Shown: positions 16,196 through 25,648 of the stretch, one piece after another
How positions within the stretch are numbered: position 1 is the first letter of the stretch
Layout of the letters: the number at the start of each line of letters is the position of its first letter
Assembly (NCBI GenBank): GCA_023415825.1
Contig: JAEZJF010000022.1
Location: 62,001-126,000 of the forward strand
Length of the DNA: 64,000 bases
Direction: 5' to 3'
Source of the DNA: Bacillota bacterium
GTDB lineage: Bacteria > Bacillota > Clostridia > DSM-8532
Program-made: the position numbers and the translations under genes
Notes under the pieces: generated by a model
What the model was told of the DNA's origin: nothing
Databases searched by the model: none
The model's input: only the letters and a program-made list of their open reading frames with translations

Positions 16196-19100
16196 CTAAT
16201 TAATAGTAACTACAAACCCATCCATAATCAAATTAGGGGGATTTGCCTCAATGTTTCTCATAACTAGATTAGTAAAGATTGCTGATCCATTGCTTGTATA
16301 AGTAAATATCGCTGTACCTAAATGAGGCGCTGAGAACCTTGAGGTTGTGATGGCATCCTTGCCTGTGCCGTCAATGGTAATGTTCTTAAATACAATGTTA
16401 CTGAAGCCTCCTCCATACCCGAATTGGATGGCATCCCTTTGAGAATTGATGATATCAATGTTTTCAAAGGTAATGTTCCTTATACTGGTGTTGGAAGCCT
16501 CCAAATCGATGGCACCACGCTCACCGCTGTAGCAATCCTTGCTGGTACCGGAATTGAGTATGGTGGTGTCAGAGAAGGTGATTCCTGTGTTGTTTTCAAA
16601 ATGATAACCCGGGAACACCGTATTCAATCTGATACCTGAACCCATAAAGCAATCCTTGATGTAGTTGAATCTTGCCTGGTGTCCGGAGCCGCCGAAGATT
16701 GCGATTGCTGCCGCACGCCAGTTGTTTTCTATAGTGTTGTAAAGGAAGGAGTTGTTTACCTCCATAGGTGCACCCATAGTGGAGTCAGGCCACATAGCCA
16801 AGCCATCGTCACCATTGTTTCTGACACTGCAGTTACGGACTGTGGAATTCTTTGTACCTTGGCAGAAGTTTACACCGTCAGCCAGGTTGTTTCTGATACG
16901 TCCATTTTCGATGACCAATCCATCAGTAGGAATAGCTGGTGTGTGAGCATAGTCGCCTACCCAGAACCCGCACTCAAAATGCTCTTCCCAGAAATCATGG
17001 ATTCTGGAATTAGTTCCGAAATTGTCCATGAAGCACTTGTATACGGCGTTTTGACCATAACGGGACCTTAGGTTTGAGTTGATGTATACGTTGCTGAAAT
17101 CCAATTTGCCCGTAGGTGCCATTCTTAGGGATATACCGCCGCTGTATGAATTGGCATTTGTAAACTGCAGGTTGGTGTGCCACATGCCGGCACCTGTGAT
17201 GGTCATGCTGGAAAGCGGATTAGAAATTGTTCCAATTACCCACATGTTGTTCAAGTTAAAGGTACCTGCCGGGATATATACTGTTTTTCCTTGAGCAGCA
17301 GCTGCATTTACACAGGCCGTAAAGGCTGCCAAGTCGTCTGTGCTGTCATTGGCCGTTGCACCGTATGCGGTTACCGATAATGAGTTGGCAGGCTGTGGAA
17401 TTGCCGATGGAACTGGTTCTGTTTCCACAAAGTCAACACCATATACAAGACTGTCTCCAGATTTTTGAATCTTGAGAACGTCTCCTGTCTTGAGTGGTGT
17501 AGAAAGCAGCCAATGCTTTTCGTCAAAACGGAATGCAGTTTGTCCGCCATTTGGAGCATCTCCCGGTTGGTCGCCTTGGAAATATTGATACATATAGTAG
17601 GACGTAAGGCTAATGGTCTGGACCTTGGTGCCATTTACATAGCAGTCCAGTGAACCATTTAGTCCCATACCGTCAGAGGAATCAGGCATTGTAAATCTCA
17701 TATTTACACCTGCTCCACCTTGGTTGATTGTCCATTGGACATAAGAGCCGTTTGAAGGAAGCTCTACATATTTTTGATTTGATGCCTCTGAAGCAGTGAG
17801 AGCATAGTTAAAATCGGGAGCTGAACGTAATACAGCACCGCCGCCTATAGATGCATCCTCTGATTCATATCTTGTGTATGGCATTGTAGCACCGCGGCCT
17901 CCGCTGGCTACGGACATGTTTGTGCTATAAGAATTGTTTGTTTCATCTGTTTCTACTGTTGTATTGCTGTTATCTGCTGTTGCACTTATAGTGTGTGAAC
18001 CTGCTGTTGCAGACCATGTACCGCTTGCATTCAGGGTGAGAGTTGAACCGGCAGCAATTTGTGTTGTACTGTTTGTAGTAGCTGCAACCTGGGTTCCGTC
18101 AACCTTGAACACAACAATGCCTGCTGCCCCGGCTGTAGTGCCTTGGTTCTTCACAACTGCACTGAAGCTCACTGCATTGCCTACAGTAACGTATGAAGGT
18201 GACCATGTAATGTCTGTTACAACAAGGTCTACACCCGGTTTCGGCGTTACGGACAAGCTTATGCTGGTTGTATTGTTGGTTTCGTTTCCCTCTGTAGTTG
18301 TATTGGCATTGTCCACAGTGGCAGTTACTGTATGACTGCCTACCCCTGCTGCCGTCCAGGTTCCTGTAACGGTTTTGGTAGCACCCACAGCTAAAGCTGT
18401 TGTATCGTTTGAGGTTGCGGATACCTGAGTTCCGTCCACCTTAAATGCAACGATACCCGGTGCTCCTGCTGCTGTACCCTGATTCTTGACTACAGCAGTA
18501 AAGGTCGCTGTGCTGCCGTTTTCGACAGATGCTGGTGAACATGTCAGGCTTGATACAACGAGATCAGGCACTGGTGAAGTAGTAACGGCCAGACTCTCAG
18601 AGTATTTATTGTTATTTTCGTCCAGTTCAGTCATTCTGTTTACATCGTCTACCCAAGCTGTTACATTATGGTTTCCTGTAACTGCTGTCCAGGTAGAGGA
18701 GCCGCTGGGTCCTCCATTTGCAGTTACGGTTACGGAAGCACCGGCTGCTAGAGAGGAAGTTGTATTATCTGACCAGCTTACCTGTATGTCATTAACGAAG
18801 AAGCTTACACCTATGATGGTGCCTGCAGGTGTTGACCCTGTACCCTGATTTTTTACCACTGCGCTAAAGGTGACTGCATTTCCTGTCAAAGGAGCTGTTG
18901 GCGAAGTGGCGATGTCTGTAACGATAAGGTCAGGAGTTCCGCCGCCACCTCCACCGATGGTAAGCCCTTCGCTGTAGCTGTTATTTGCTTCATTGGATTC
19001 AACGGTGGTATTACTGTTGTCTACAATTGCTTCCAAGGTATGGGTTCCGCTGGTTGCAGTCCATGTATCTGCTGCAGCAATGGTCAAGGTAGATCCAGCA

Positions 19101-20173
19101 GATATTGAGGTTGTGCTGTTTACAGAGGCTGTAACCTGTACACCATCTACCTTGAAGGCAACTATACCTGCTGCTCCTGCTGTCGTACCTTGGTTCTTCA
19201 CAACTGCACTGAAGGTGACTGCATTACCTGCTGCAGGTGATACTGGTGTATAACTGATATCAGTTACGATGAGGTCAGGCTGGCTTGTGGTACCCACTGC
19301 CAAGCTCTTTGTATATTGATTGTTATTTTCGCTGGATTCATTAGGAATCCTGTTGATATCGTCAACCCATGCCAGTATGGAGTGGGTGCCGGAGGTTGCG
19401 GTCCATGTAGAGCCTGCAGTTCCTCCGTTTACAGTAACTGTAGCTGATGAGCCAGCTGGTATGGAGGAGGTGTAATTGTCACTCCATAGGGTGGTGCCTG
19501 CTCCATCAATTTGAAACGCTACACCGTGGATGACGCCCTCTGGTGTGGCTCCTGTACCCTGATTTTTAATAGTGGCGCTGAAGGTTACCGCGTTGCCCGC
19601 TGCAGGATTTGCAGGGCTCCAGGAGATATCGGTGACGATTAGATCAGGTGTACCGGATGGTGCGGTACCGTATGCTTCAAATTCGGAAACTTGTCCGCCT
19701 GTAGCTCTGCTGTTTGCGGTGAAGCTCAAGCGCAAATATCGTGCGCTTGCTTCTGCAAAGGTGATAGTTACAGTGTTGCTGCTTGCGGGGTTGAAGGTGT
19801 AAGTTGAAGATGCCGCATGTGTTGTGTAGGTATTATTGTCTGTGCTGGAAAGAACGGAAAGCGTTTGTGTCCTTGATTCCCAGGCTGTATTTAGCTTCAA
19901 TACTACTTTGTATACTGACTGTGTACTTCCCAGGTCAACTGTAAGGGTGTTGGGATATGTGCCCGGTGCACCTTCCCAATAGCTGTTGATGTTGCCGTCA
20001 TTAGCATTTGCGGCTACATAGGTCTGTTGTACGCTGCTAGCAGTAATGGTCTTCCCGAGGGCTAAGTTGGCAGTGTCTGCTGCATATACTGTGGGATTAA
20101 CTGCGAAAATTTGAGTCAGAATAACTACAAAAACAAGAACGAGGCTTAGCCATTTTTTTAGATTCCTTCTCAT
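16196..20173 (-). CDS. Secreted GH87-like alpha-1,3-glucanase with discoidin, five CARDB and CBM modules
   Basis: The 1325-residue exoenzyme has a signal peptide (~1-31, ending near VYAADTA) and an F5/8 type C (discoidin) domain (~33-170). Five CARDB repeats follow (~175-745), each starting PDL(I/V)V(T/S)DI and containing FSAVVKNQGT. Next is a CBM (~755-890, YESEDASIGGGA onward). The C-terminal right-handed beta-helix domain (~895-1325) begins with SLSVTAYGATANDSTDDL. In that domain LADGVNF and NGDDGLAMW place three Asp residues near 1099, 1122 and 1123. Their 23-residue spacing is the same as that of the three catalytic Asp residues described for GH87 mutanase Agl-FH1. It should degrade alpha-1,3-glucan outside the cell. 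A GGAGGT site precedes ATG 20173. Confidence 0.85.
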   Translation of the reverse strand: MRRNLKKWLSLVLVFVVILTQIFAVNPTVYAADTANLALGKTITASSVQQTYVAANANDGNINSYWEGAPGTYPNTLTVDLGSTQSVYKVVLKLNTAWESRTQTLSVLSSTDNNTYTTHAASSTYTFNPASSNTVTITFAEASARYLRLSFTANSRATGGQVSEFEAYGTAPSGTPDLIVTDISWSPANPAAGNAVTFSATIKNQGTGATPEGVIHGVAFQIDGAGTTLWSDNYTSSIPAGSSATVTVNGGTAGSTWTATSGTHSILAWVDDINRIPNESSENNNQYTKSLAVGTTSQPDLIVTDISYTPVSPAAGNAVTFSAVVKNQGTTAGAAGIVAFKVDGVQVTASVNSTTSISAGSTLTIAAADTWTATSGTHTLEAIVDNSNTTVESNEANNSYSEGLTIGGGGGGTPDLIVTDIATSPTAPLTGNAVTFSAVVKNQGTGSTPAGTIIGVSFFVNDIQVSWSDNTTSSLAAGASVTVTANGGPSGSSTWTAVTGNHNVTAWVDDVNRMTELDENNNKYSESLAVTTSPVPDLVVSSLTCSPASVENGSTATFTAVVKNQGTAAGAPGIVAFKVDGTQVSATSNDTTALAVGATKTVTGTWTAAGVGSHTVTATVDNANTTTEGNETNNTTSISLSVTPKPGVDLVVTDITWSPSYVTVGNAVSFSAVVKNQGTTAGAAGIVVFKVDGTQVAATTNSTTQIAAGSTLTLNASGTWSATAGSHTISATADNSNTTVETDETNNSYSTNMSVASGGRGATMPYTRYESEDASIGGGAVLRSAPDFNYALTASEASNQKYVELPSNGSYVQWTINQGGAGVNMRFTMPDSSDGMGLNGSLDCYVNGTKVQTISLTSYYMYQYFQGDQPGDAPNGGQTAFRFDEKHWLLSTPLKTGDVLKIQKSGDSLVYGVDFVETEPVPSAIPQPANSLSVTAYGATANDSTDDLAAFTACVNAAAAQGKTVYIPAGTFNLNNMWVIGTISNPLSSMTITGAGMWHTNLQFTNANSYSGGISLRMAPTGKLDFSNVYINSNLRSRYGQNAVYKCFMDNFGTNSRIHDFWEEHFECGFWVGDYAHTPAIPTDGLVIENGRIRNNLADGVNFCQGTKNSTVRNCSVRNNGDDGLAMWPDSTMGAPMEVNNSFLYNTIENNWRAAAIAIFGGSGHQARFNYIKDCFMGSGIRLNTVFPGYHFENNTGITFSDTTILNSGTSKDCYSGERGAIDLEASNTSIRNITFENIDIINSQRDAIQFGYGGGFSNIVFKNITIDGTGKDAITTSRFSAPHLGTAIFTYTSNGSAIFTNLVMRNIEANPPNLIMDGFVVTIN

Positions 20174-20332
20174 AATTTTACCTCCATTTTTTTAATTGAG
20201 TTTTCGCAATTTCCATTTGCCAGACCATGTTGTAAATAAATCAACCCTTACTTGACTATCTTATTTCATGGCACCGTTCACCTCCTTGATTCTGATAAAT
20301 AAGCGTGTAATAAATAATTACCCGATATGTTA

Positions 20333-20350
20333 AGCGCTAAACTTAGCGCT
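20333..20350. promoter_or_regulatory. 18-bp palindrome in the 356-bp GH87/DUF89 divergent gap
   Basis: AGCGCTAA-AC-TTAGCGCT is a perfect dyad whose halves each contain AGCGCT, reminiscent of LacI-family half-sites. It lies ~160 bp before the GH87 start and ~180 bp before the DUF89 start, so either could be controlled. The rest of gap 20174-20529 is AT-rich. It also has a perfect AAGGAGGTGA site followed by a two-codon frame (ATG AAA TAA, 20269-20261 on the minus strand). No larger gene is seen. Confidence 0.4.
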
Positions 20351-20529
20351 CTATGAAATTAATGTTACGAAATTACGGGAATATATGGAATAAAATGCAG
20401 GAGACGTATACCCTTGTGTAATTGTCATTGACACTTTTGGCTAATAACCGTAAACTTACTTGTGTATTTTAAGAATTTAGCATTGTGAGTGTAGATATAA
20501 TTAAGAGCTTTTACTTTAGGAGGAGACTA

Positions 20530-21387
20530 ATGAAAATAAGTGTTGAATGCCTGCCATGTATTTTAAGGCAGGTGCTTGAAGCAGCCGGTATGACTACCGA
20601 GAAAACTGAATTACAGGAAAAAATTATGATCGATGCCATAAAGGTTCTTGAAGACTATAAGCAATACCAATGTTCACCAGACATCTCAAGGACCATGCAC
20701 CAAATCGTCAAGGATTATACCGGAGTAGCAGACCCCTATGCGGCTATTAAGGAAAATGATATAAAGGTAGCGAAAAAAGTATATCCCGTGCTTCAGAATC
20801 TCCTTATAAATAAGCAGAACAGCCTTTATTGGGTGCTGAAAGCGGCGGCTGTGGGAAACAATATCGATTCGGCAGTGAGTAATAGTGTGGATATTGAAAA
20901 ATGTATAGAGGAAGAATTTGAGAAAGAGTTCTCAATCTGTGATATCGATGTATTCGAAGAAGAATTGAAGACTGCGAAAAGTCTTCTGATCATCGGTGAT
21001 AATGCAGGTGAAACAGTATTTGACCGATTTGTTGCAGAACATCTGTCTCACCTTGATATTACGTATGCGGTAAGAAGCGAGCCCATACTCAATGATGCAA
21101 CAGTGGAGGACGCTTACGAATCCGGACTGGGTCATTGCACACACATTATAACCTCGGGCTGCAATACCCCCGGAACAATACTCAGTGAATGCAGTGAAGA
21201 ATTCTATAAAGTGTTCATGAACGCTGATATCATAATCAGTAAAGGCCAGGGCAATTTTGAAGCTCTGTCCGGCTATGTTCCCAAAGGGCATAAGGTGTTT
21301 TACCTTCTTAAGGCCAAATGCCCGGTAATATCAAAACAATTTAGTGTCAACATGAAAGACTATGTTTTTATGTATGGTGGCCGTTAA
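20530..21387 (+). CDS. DUF89/ARMT1-like phosphatase
   Basis: The start at ATG 20530 has AGGAGGAG upstream; the frame extends 45 bases further but that part has no ribosome binding site. The 285-residue product begins with MKISVECLPCILRQ, the paired-Cys opening of bacterial DUF89 proteins. It contains the DUF89 metal-site motifs GDNAGETVFD (~160), LNDATVEDA (~192) and a late KGQGNFEAL (~242). The family comprises metal-dependent phosphatases thought to remove damaged sugar phosphates and related metabolites. It stands alone between the GH87 gene and the deacetylase gene. A hairpin follows directly. Confidence 0.85.
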   Translation: MKISVECLPCILRQVLEAAGMTTEKTELQEKIMIDAIKVLEDYKQYQCSPDISRTMHQIVKDYTGVADPYAAIKENDIKVAKKVYPVLQNLLINKQNSLYWVLKAAAVGNNIDSAVSNSVDIEKCIEEEFEKEFSICDIDVFEEELKTAKSLLIIGDNAGETVFDRFVAEHLSHLDITYAVRSEPILNDATVEDAYESGLGHCTHIITSGCNTPGTILSECSEEFYKVFMNADIIISKGQGNFEALSGYVPKGHKVFYLLKAKCPVISKQFSVNMKDYVFMYGGR

Positions 21388-21430
21388 AAACCCAAAGTCA
21401 ATATGCTTTTTCATTATAAGGGGTTTTTCG
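21385..21430. terminator. Bidirectional terminator overlapping the deacetylase stop
   Basis: AAAAACCC (from 21386) pairs with GGGTTTTT (21420-21428) across a ~26-base AT-rich loop, between the convergent DUF89 and polysaccharide deacetylase genes. It lies partly inside the 3' end of the latter. Confidence 0.6.
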
Positions 21431-22342
21431 TCCTGTCAGACCCTCGATTCTTTTCTTTAAAGCCATACCGCTATCACTGCCGCCAGCCCGGATTCGTGGC
21501 AGCAAAAATGGATTGGCTTGCTTTGATGCGCAGCCATACTCTGTCGTGACCGAAAAGATATAGCCCTGAGCCATGAGCTCATCCATAAGGCTTTGGGAAT
21601 ATTTTCCGTATGGATAAGCAAAAACATTGACGGTTTTACCCAGGATCTCTTCAAGCTTTGCTTTGGAGTCTTTGAGCTCTTTCCTTAAGCGGGACCTTTC
21701 CATGGTAGAAAGAGAATCATCGTGGGTCATGCTATGGCCTTGGATCTCAATGATACCCGATGCTGTTACTTCCCGAAGCTCATCGGTGCTCATGTAATTA
21801 GGACTGCCGATGGCATCCGCTATCATAAAAATGCATGCTTTCATGCCATACTTCTTTAAAATAGGGTATCCAATGGTATAGTTTGATTTGTACCCATCAT
21901 CAAAGGTAATGATGATGGGATTGCTGGGCAATTGAGCGCCCTCCATATAATGCTTATATAAATCTTCAAAAGTAATTCCATTGTAGCCATAGGATTTCAG
22001 GCAAAGCACCTGATCTTTAAAGGCCGCTTCCGATACATTTAAGCCATCTCCCTGTGAAGCCCCTTTTAGAAGATTGTGATACATTAAAATAGGTACTTTT
22101 GTACCTTTCTCCGTACTTTTGTACCATTTTGTCCAATCGATAATGTTTTCTGGGGGCTGTGAAGGGGGCGGGTTTGGCGAGGGGCTCAGCTCTGATGGTA
22201 CAGCTTCCCTGCTGTAGGACGGCCCACCGGGAGGAGCCAGTAGGGGAGAGGGCGCAATTGGCTCAGTATGGCCATAAGCGTTGCAAGAACTCAAGAATAA
22301 TATTAAGCAAAGAAAAAGAGGGATCATTAAGCGTCGTTTCAT
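21398..22342 (-). CDS. Polysaccharide deacetylase lipoprotein (CE4/NodB)
   Basis: The 314-residue lipoprotein starts at ATG 22342 with GGTGG upstream; a GTG at 22351 is an alternative. Its signal peptide ends in a lipobox (LFLSSC). A Pro/Ser-rich linker (~25-65) leads to the NodB domain. The motifs are MYHNLL, TFDDGYKS (catalytic base and metal Asp), GHSMTHDD (the HxxxH metal site) and FAYPYGKYS. It probably removes N-acetyl groups from peptidoglycan or another surface polysaccharide at the outer face of the membrane. It lies 105 bp downstream of the alpha/beta hydrolase gene and could be in the same transcript. Confidence 0.9.
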   Translation of the reverse strand: MKRRLMIPLFLCLILFLSSCNAYGHTEPIAPSPLLAPPGGPSYSREAVPSELSPSPNPPPSQPPENIIDWTKWYKSTEKGTKVPILMYHNLLKGASQGDGLNVSEAAFKDQVLCLKSYGYNGITFEDLYKHYMEGAQLPSNPIIITFDDGYKSNYTIGYPILKKYGMKACIFMIADAIGSPNYMSTDELREVTASGIIEIQGHSMTHDDSLSTMERSRLRKELKDSKAKLEEILGKTVNVFAYPYGKYSQSLMDELMAQGYIFSVTTEYGCASKQANPFLLPRIRAGGSDSGMALKKRIEGLTGRKTPYNEKAY

Positions 22343-22447
22343 AGCATCCACCGATTATATGAAGTTTCTAAAACAATCCCTACTATTCTTTGCAAGAGAC
22401 TACTTATTTATATCAGGTAATTTGAGAGAATAAACTGGTAAAAAGGC

Positions 22448-23848
22448 TCACTTTGTGTCATTTTTAATCCATCCGCCGATGTCTTCAATAACCCTTTCAT
22501 CAACCGCGCCGGGTACATTGTATTCATTCGGAGAGGACTTCTCAGTCCCGTACATAAGAAGATGATTTAATCCCTCATAGGATTTAAAGGTCACATTGTT
22601 TTTATTGCCAAGAGCTTCCTTCCAAAGATTGAATTCCTTCATGGTGACCTGATAGTCTCGTTCACCTTGTAGTATGAGTAAGGGCTTATCAATTTTCTTT
22701 GCAAGCTCTGCAGGCTTATAATCTTTAAGATCAAGCCAGTATGCAGCGGGTATGCCAAAAAGCTCTTCTGGAGAAAGGCTGGCTTGGCTGTCGATCTTTT
22801 TTACATTATCCCGCATGAATTCATAGCTTTGGATGGCTTGTTTTTCCTCTGCTGACAATGTACCGTCCAAATTGCTCAAGTATTTCACCTGTTCCACCAT
22901 AAGATCCTCCAATGGCGTTACTGGCCCTGAGAGAATGATGTATCCTGATACACCGGCTGCTTCTTGAGCTATTCTCGGTATGAGCATGCCACCCAGGCTA
23001 TGGCCCAGAATATAGATCTTGCCCGGCGTGATATTGTTTTCCTTTATAAATTGCACCGCAAGGGTGGCATCTTCAACAGCTTCCTCATAAACAGTCGCTT
23101 GTGAAGGGTCGGAGGCCATTTCTTTCCCATAAACGTAGGTCCTTTTATCATAGCGCAGGGAGGCAATCCCTTTTTGAGCGAGGCTCCATGCAATATCTCG
23201 GAATGGTTTATTGGGCCCTACGGTCTCATCTCTGTCATTTGGCCCTGAGCCATGAACCAGCAAGACGATGGGATAGTCTTTACCGTCTTTAGGTACAGTG
23301 AGGGTACCTGGGAGCTCCCAACCCTTTTTCCCGAAGGTAACAGCAGTCTCGACGACTCCCTCGGGTGCCTTACCCGTATCAGCTTCTTTTTCAACGGCCT
23401 GATTGATGCCTGAGATGTTATTGTTCGCATCAAACACAATATTGATCAGAATTTTTGCGTTCTCAAAGGTTGTTCGAACCCCAATGACATAATAGCCCTG
23501 AAGCTCGGAAGCTACCGTCCCGGTAATCTCCACATACGCTCCGTAGGTTTTGACAAGATAATTCCAAAATTGGTCTTCCAAAAAAGTGGCGTTGATGGCC
23601 TTTTTCATAGTTTTGTCATAAGGATATTCAGTATAAGCTTTTTCATAATCGCCACTTGCAATGTCTTTTACAAGAGAAAGTGCTATTTCTTCACGATTAC
23701 TGTTGTCCTGTGCATCAGGTGAAGGTTGGATTGTAGACGGCGTGGCTGTAGCGGTTGATGGCTTATCGCCATCATTTACGGGTGGTTGTTGAGCGCCGCA
23801 CCCTGTTAACAGGAGCATTGCGGCTAATATTAAAGCAAATTTTTTCAT
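22448..23848 (-). CDS. Alpha/beta hydrolase lipoprotein with N-terminal DUF3887
   Basis: The 466-residue protein has a signal peptide with lipobox LLLTGC (Cys17), a Thr/Pro/Ser-rich linker, and a DUF3887-type domain at ~50-150. An alpha/beta hydrolase fold follows (~165-465). The nucleophile lies in ILGHSLGG (~268), the acid is probably in LILQGERDYQVT (~395), and the His is in GLNHLL (~432). The oxyanion-region motif LLVHGSGPNDRD is typical of this subfamily. It is an extracytoplasmic esterase or acyl hydrolase of unknown substrate. The gene lies 36 bp after the DUF1648 gene, in the GntR-led operon. Confidence 0.88.
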   Translation of the reverse strand: MKKFALILAAMLLLTGCGAQQPPVNDGDKPSTATATPSTIQPSPDAQDNSNREEIALSLVKDIASGDYEKAYTEYPYDKTMKKAINATFLEDQFWNYLVKTYGAYVEITGTVASELQGYYVIGVRTTFENAKILINIVFDANNNISGINQAVEKEADTGKAPEGVVETAVTFGKKGWELPGTLTVPKDGKDYPIVLLVHGSGPNDRDETVGPNKPFRDIAWSLAQKGIASLRYDKRTYVYGKEMASDPSQATVYEEAVEDATLAVQFIKENNITPGKIYILGHSLGGMLIPRIAQEAAGVSGYIILSGPVTPLEDLMVEQVKYLSNLDGTLSAEEKQAIQSYEFMRDNVKKIDSQASLSPEELFGIPAAYWLDLKDYKPAELAKKIDKPLLILQGERDYQVTMKEFNLWKEALGNKNNVTFKSYEGLNHLLMYGTEKSSPNEYNVPGAVDERVIEDIGGWIKNDTK

Positions 23849-23884
23849 GAATATACCTCCTATTTGTATAGTCGTTTCAATACT

Positions 23885-25003
23885 TCATTTTACTAAAAAG
23901 GAACTAAGCCTAGAAAAGCCAATAATAACGAGAATAAGCCCAAAGAAAACTACCCATGCCATAGGCCTTCCCCAATTAATGGTCCAACCGATACTCATCC
24001 TTTTTTCAATGAACAGGCCTGAGTCATCAGGGTTATAATAGAACATACCCAGCTTCCAATATTTATCGTCGTCGCGAACAATAGGCTCGTTACTCTTGTT
24101 CCTGTGTATCTGGATACGACTTCCGCTCTGACCGTTTAGGAGGCTTATAGTGACAACTGAAATCAAAATCGTGGCATAAATGATGAGGGTGGCTATAAAT
24201 GCTAACTTGTGAGCAATAAAACCCATCATTGAAAATTGGGTGAGGCTAGTTGCCATAAGAAGTAAGCATCCAGTTGTCATTAAAAATACTGACCACCTAA
24301 ACCGGGATATAATGTTTTGCTGGAGCGTCTTTTCGCGGTTAGCCGGGTCAATTTGGAGCCTGGATTTGTTGAGCATGGAATAGGCAAACCCAAAGACTAA
24401 AGTCAAAAATAGCTGAGTTGAAGGAATGAAAGCAAGACTCTTCCAAGATTTGTCCACCCATACGTTGGTCTCTCCAATACTGCTAATACGCATACCTAGC
24501 TTATCCGGGATGTTGTCATATAGGATGATGCTTGCTAAAACTGAAACCAGGATAATAAGGATATACAGACTGAACCACCAAGGGCTAACGAGCAGCCTTT
24601 GTTTTCTAAAGCTTGTTTCAACAGCTATGAGCTGGGAATCGCCTTTGATCCACTGTTTTTCAGATTTAAGCTTTCGCATTTTATGATAATACAAAAGAAA
24701 GATTGCGCTATTTACCAGGAGGTTAAAGAGAATGAGCCCTACAGGTACAAGCTCAGCAAGAAGACCGTTGAATCTAAAGTAAAACACCAGTGTGATTGAT
24801 ACCAGGAAGGGTACCAAACAAAAAAGGATAAGCTTTCTGTATGTATGCCTCATCTTAATAAGGATTGGGTCATTATAAAGACTTTCCGGGACAGTGACGC
24901 CAAAACTCAAGGTTTTCCGGCTAAGCGTGGGTAATAAGAAATACATGAGATCTGCAAAAACCAGAGTGATGATCATGGGGAAGAGAATTAAAAAGTCTTG
25001 CAT
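23885..25003 (-). CDS. DUF1648/DUF5808 membrane protein
   Basis: The 372-residue protein has around eight hydrophobic helices. The 'DNIPDKLGMR' segment in the middle is the DUF1648 motif (usually 'LP..IP.H....G'), and the C-terminal block DDDKYWKLGMFYYNPDDSGLF followed by GWTINWGRP matches DUF5808. Such proteins are regularly encoded next to YtrA-type GntR repressors, as here (16 bp gap). Their function is unknown but they are linked to membrane or cell-wall stress operons. Confidence 0.85.
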   Translation of the reverse strand: MQDFLILFPMIITLVFADLMYFLLPTLSRKTLSFGVTVPESLYNDPILIKMRHTYRKLILFCLVPFLVSITLVFYFRFNGLLAELVPVGLILFNLLVNSAIFLLYYHKMRKLKSEKQWIKGDSQLIAVETSFRKQRLLVSPWWFSLYILIILVSVLASIILYDNIPDKLGMRISSIGETNVWVDKSWKSLAFIPSTQLFLTLVFGFAYSMLNKSRLQIDPANREKTLQQNIISRFRWSVFLMTTGCLLLMATSLTQFSMMGFIAHKLAFIATLIIYATILISVVTISLLNGQSGSRIQIHRNKSNEPIVRDDDKYWKLGMFYYNPDDSGLFIEKRMSIGWTINWGRPMAWVVFFGLILVIIGFSRLSSFLVK

Positions 25004-25019
25004 CGTACTATCGCCCCTT

Positions 25020-25403
25020 TCAAGGTTTCTTTAATTCATGACATAGTTGTTCAATTTGTATCATTAAATCCTCTTTGGAAATACCTCTGCAGAACGATTC
25101 CACCACAAGTGGCCTTAAAACGTCGTAGAAGTTTTTCATATAAGCTTCATCCGCTTTGTAGCATTCAGCAGGGTTGATAACAGCTCCCTTTTGCCTGTGT
25201 ATCTGAATGAAATTCTCCTGTTTCAAAAGCGTATAGGCCTTGTTTACTGTTAGCATATTGATCCCTAGATCCGAAGCAAGCTGTCTCACCGATGGAAGCT
25301 CTTCTCCAGGCTTCAGATCATTAACCAGAATACCCTCGATGATCTGGTTCCTGATCTGCATGTAAAGGGGTGTTTCAGAATGTAGGTTCAGCGTTAACCA
25401 CAA
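25020..25403 (-). CDS. GntR-family regulator, YtrA subfamily
   Basis: A TTG start at 25403 is preferred because AAGGTGGTG lies 6 bases before it; GTG codons at 25415 and 25412 lie inside that site. The 127-residue product has a GntR winged helix (residues ~5-75: PLYMQIRNQIIEG, LPSVRQLASDLGINMLTVNKAY). A short C-terminal helical tail follows (FCRGISKEDLMIQIEQL), the YtrA hallmark without a large effector domain. It is the first gene of an operon with the DUF1648 and hydrolase genes. A dyad over its promoter suggests autorepression. Confidence 0.9.
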   Translation of the reverse strand: MWLTLNLHSETPLYMQIRNQIIEGILVNDLKPGEELPSVRQLASDLGINMLTVNKAYTLLKQENFIQIHRQKGAVINPAECYKADEAYMKNFYDVLRPLVVESFCRGISKEDLMIQIEQLCHELKKP

Positions 25404-25426
25404 TGTTTTCACCACCTTGAGTATTA

Positions 25427-25476
25427 ACTATTGTATCTGTTATACTTATAATATAACACATACAATAGTGTGTCAA
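25427..25476 (-). promoter_or_regulatory. Promoter with inverted-repeat operator of the GntR operon
   Basis: TTGACA (25476-25471), a 17-bp spacer and TATTAT (25453-25448) form a near-consensus promoter. Perfect 10-bp inverted repeats ACTATTGTAT/ATACAATAGT (25427-25436 and 25460-25469) place one half-site in the spacer and the other downstream of +1. This is well suited to repression by a YtrA-type dimer. Confidence 0.8.
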
Positions 25477-25648
25477 GCGCTGTTTTCTTATTATGATATC
25501 TATAGGAAGCAAGTGATAGTTGTTATGCCGGATGAAGCAGTGAGCGATTGATAAATTCAAGTAATTTTCATTACGCTCACTTGAATGATATAATAAAGGC
25601 AGTGATAAAGAGACAGAACCACCTAGCATTATATCCCTGGAGTAAACC

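Noticed and set aside
16424..19802. Several plus-strand frames inside the GH87 gene
   Set aside because: All are antisense to the repeated CARDB-encoding sequence, which gives open frames because of its Thr/Ala/Val-rich codons.
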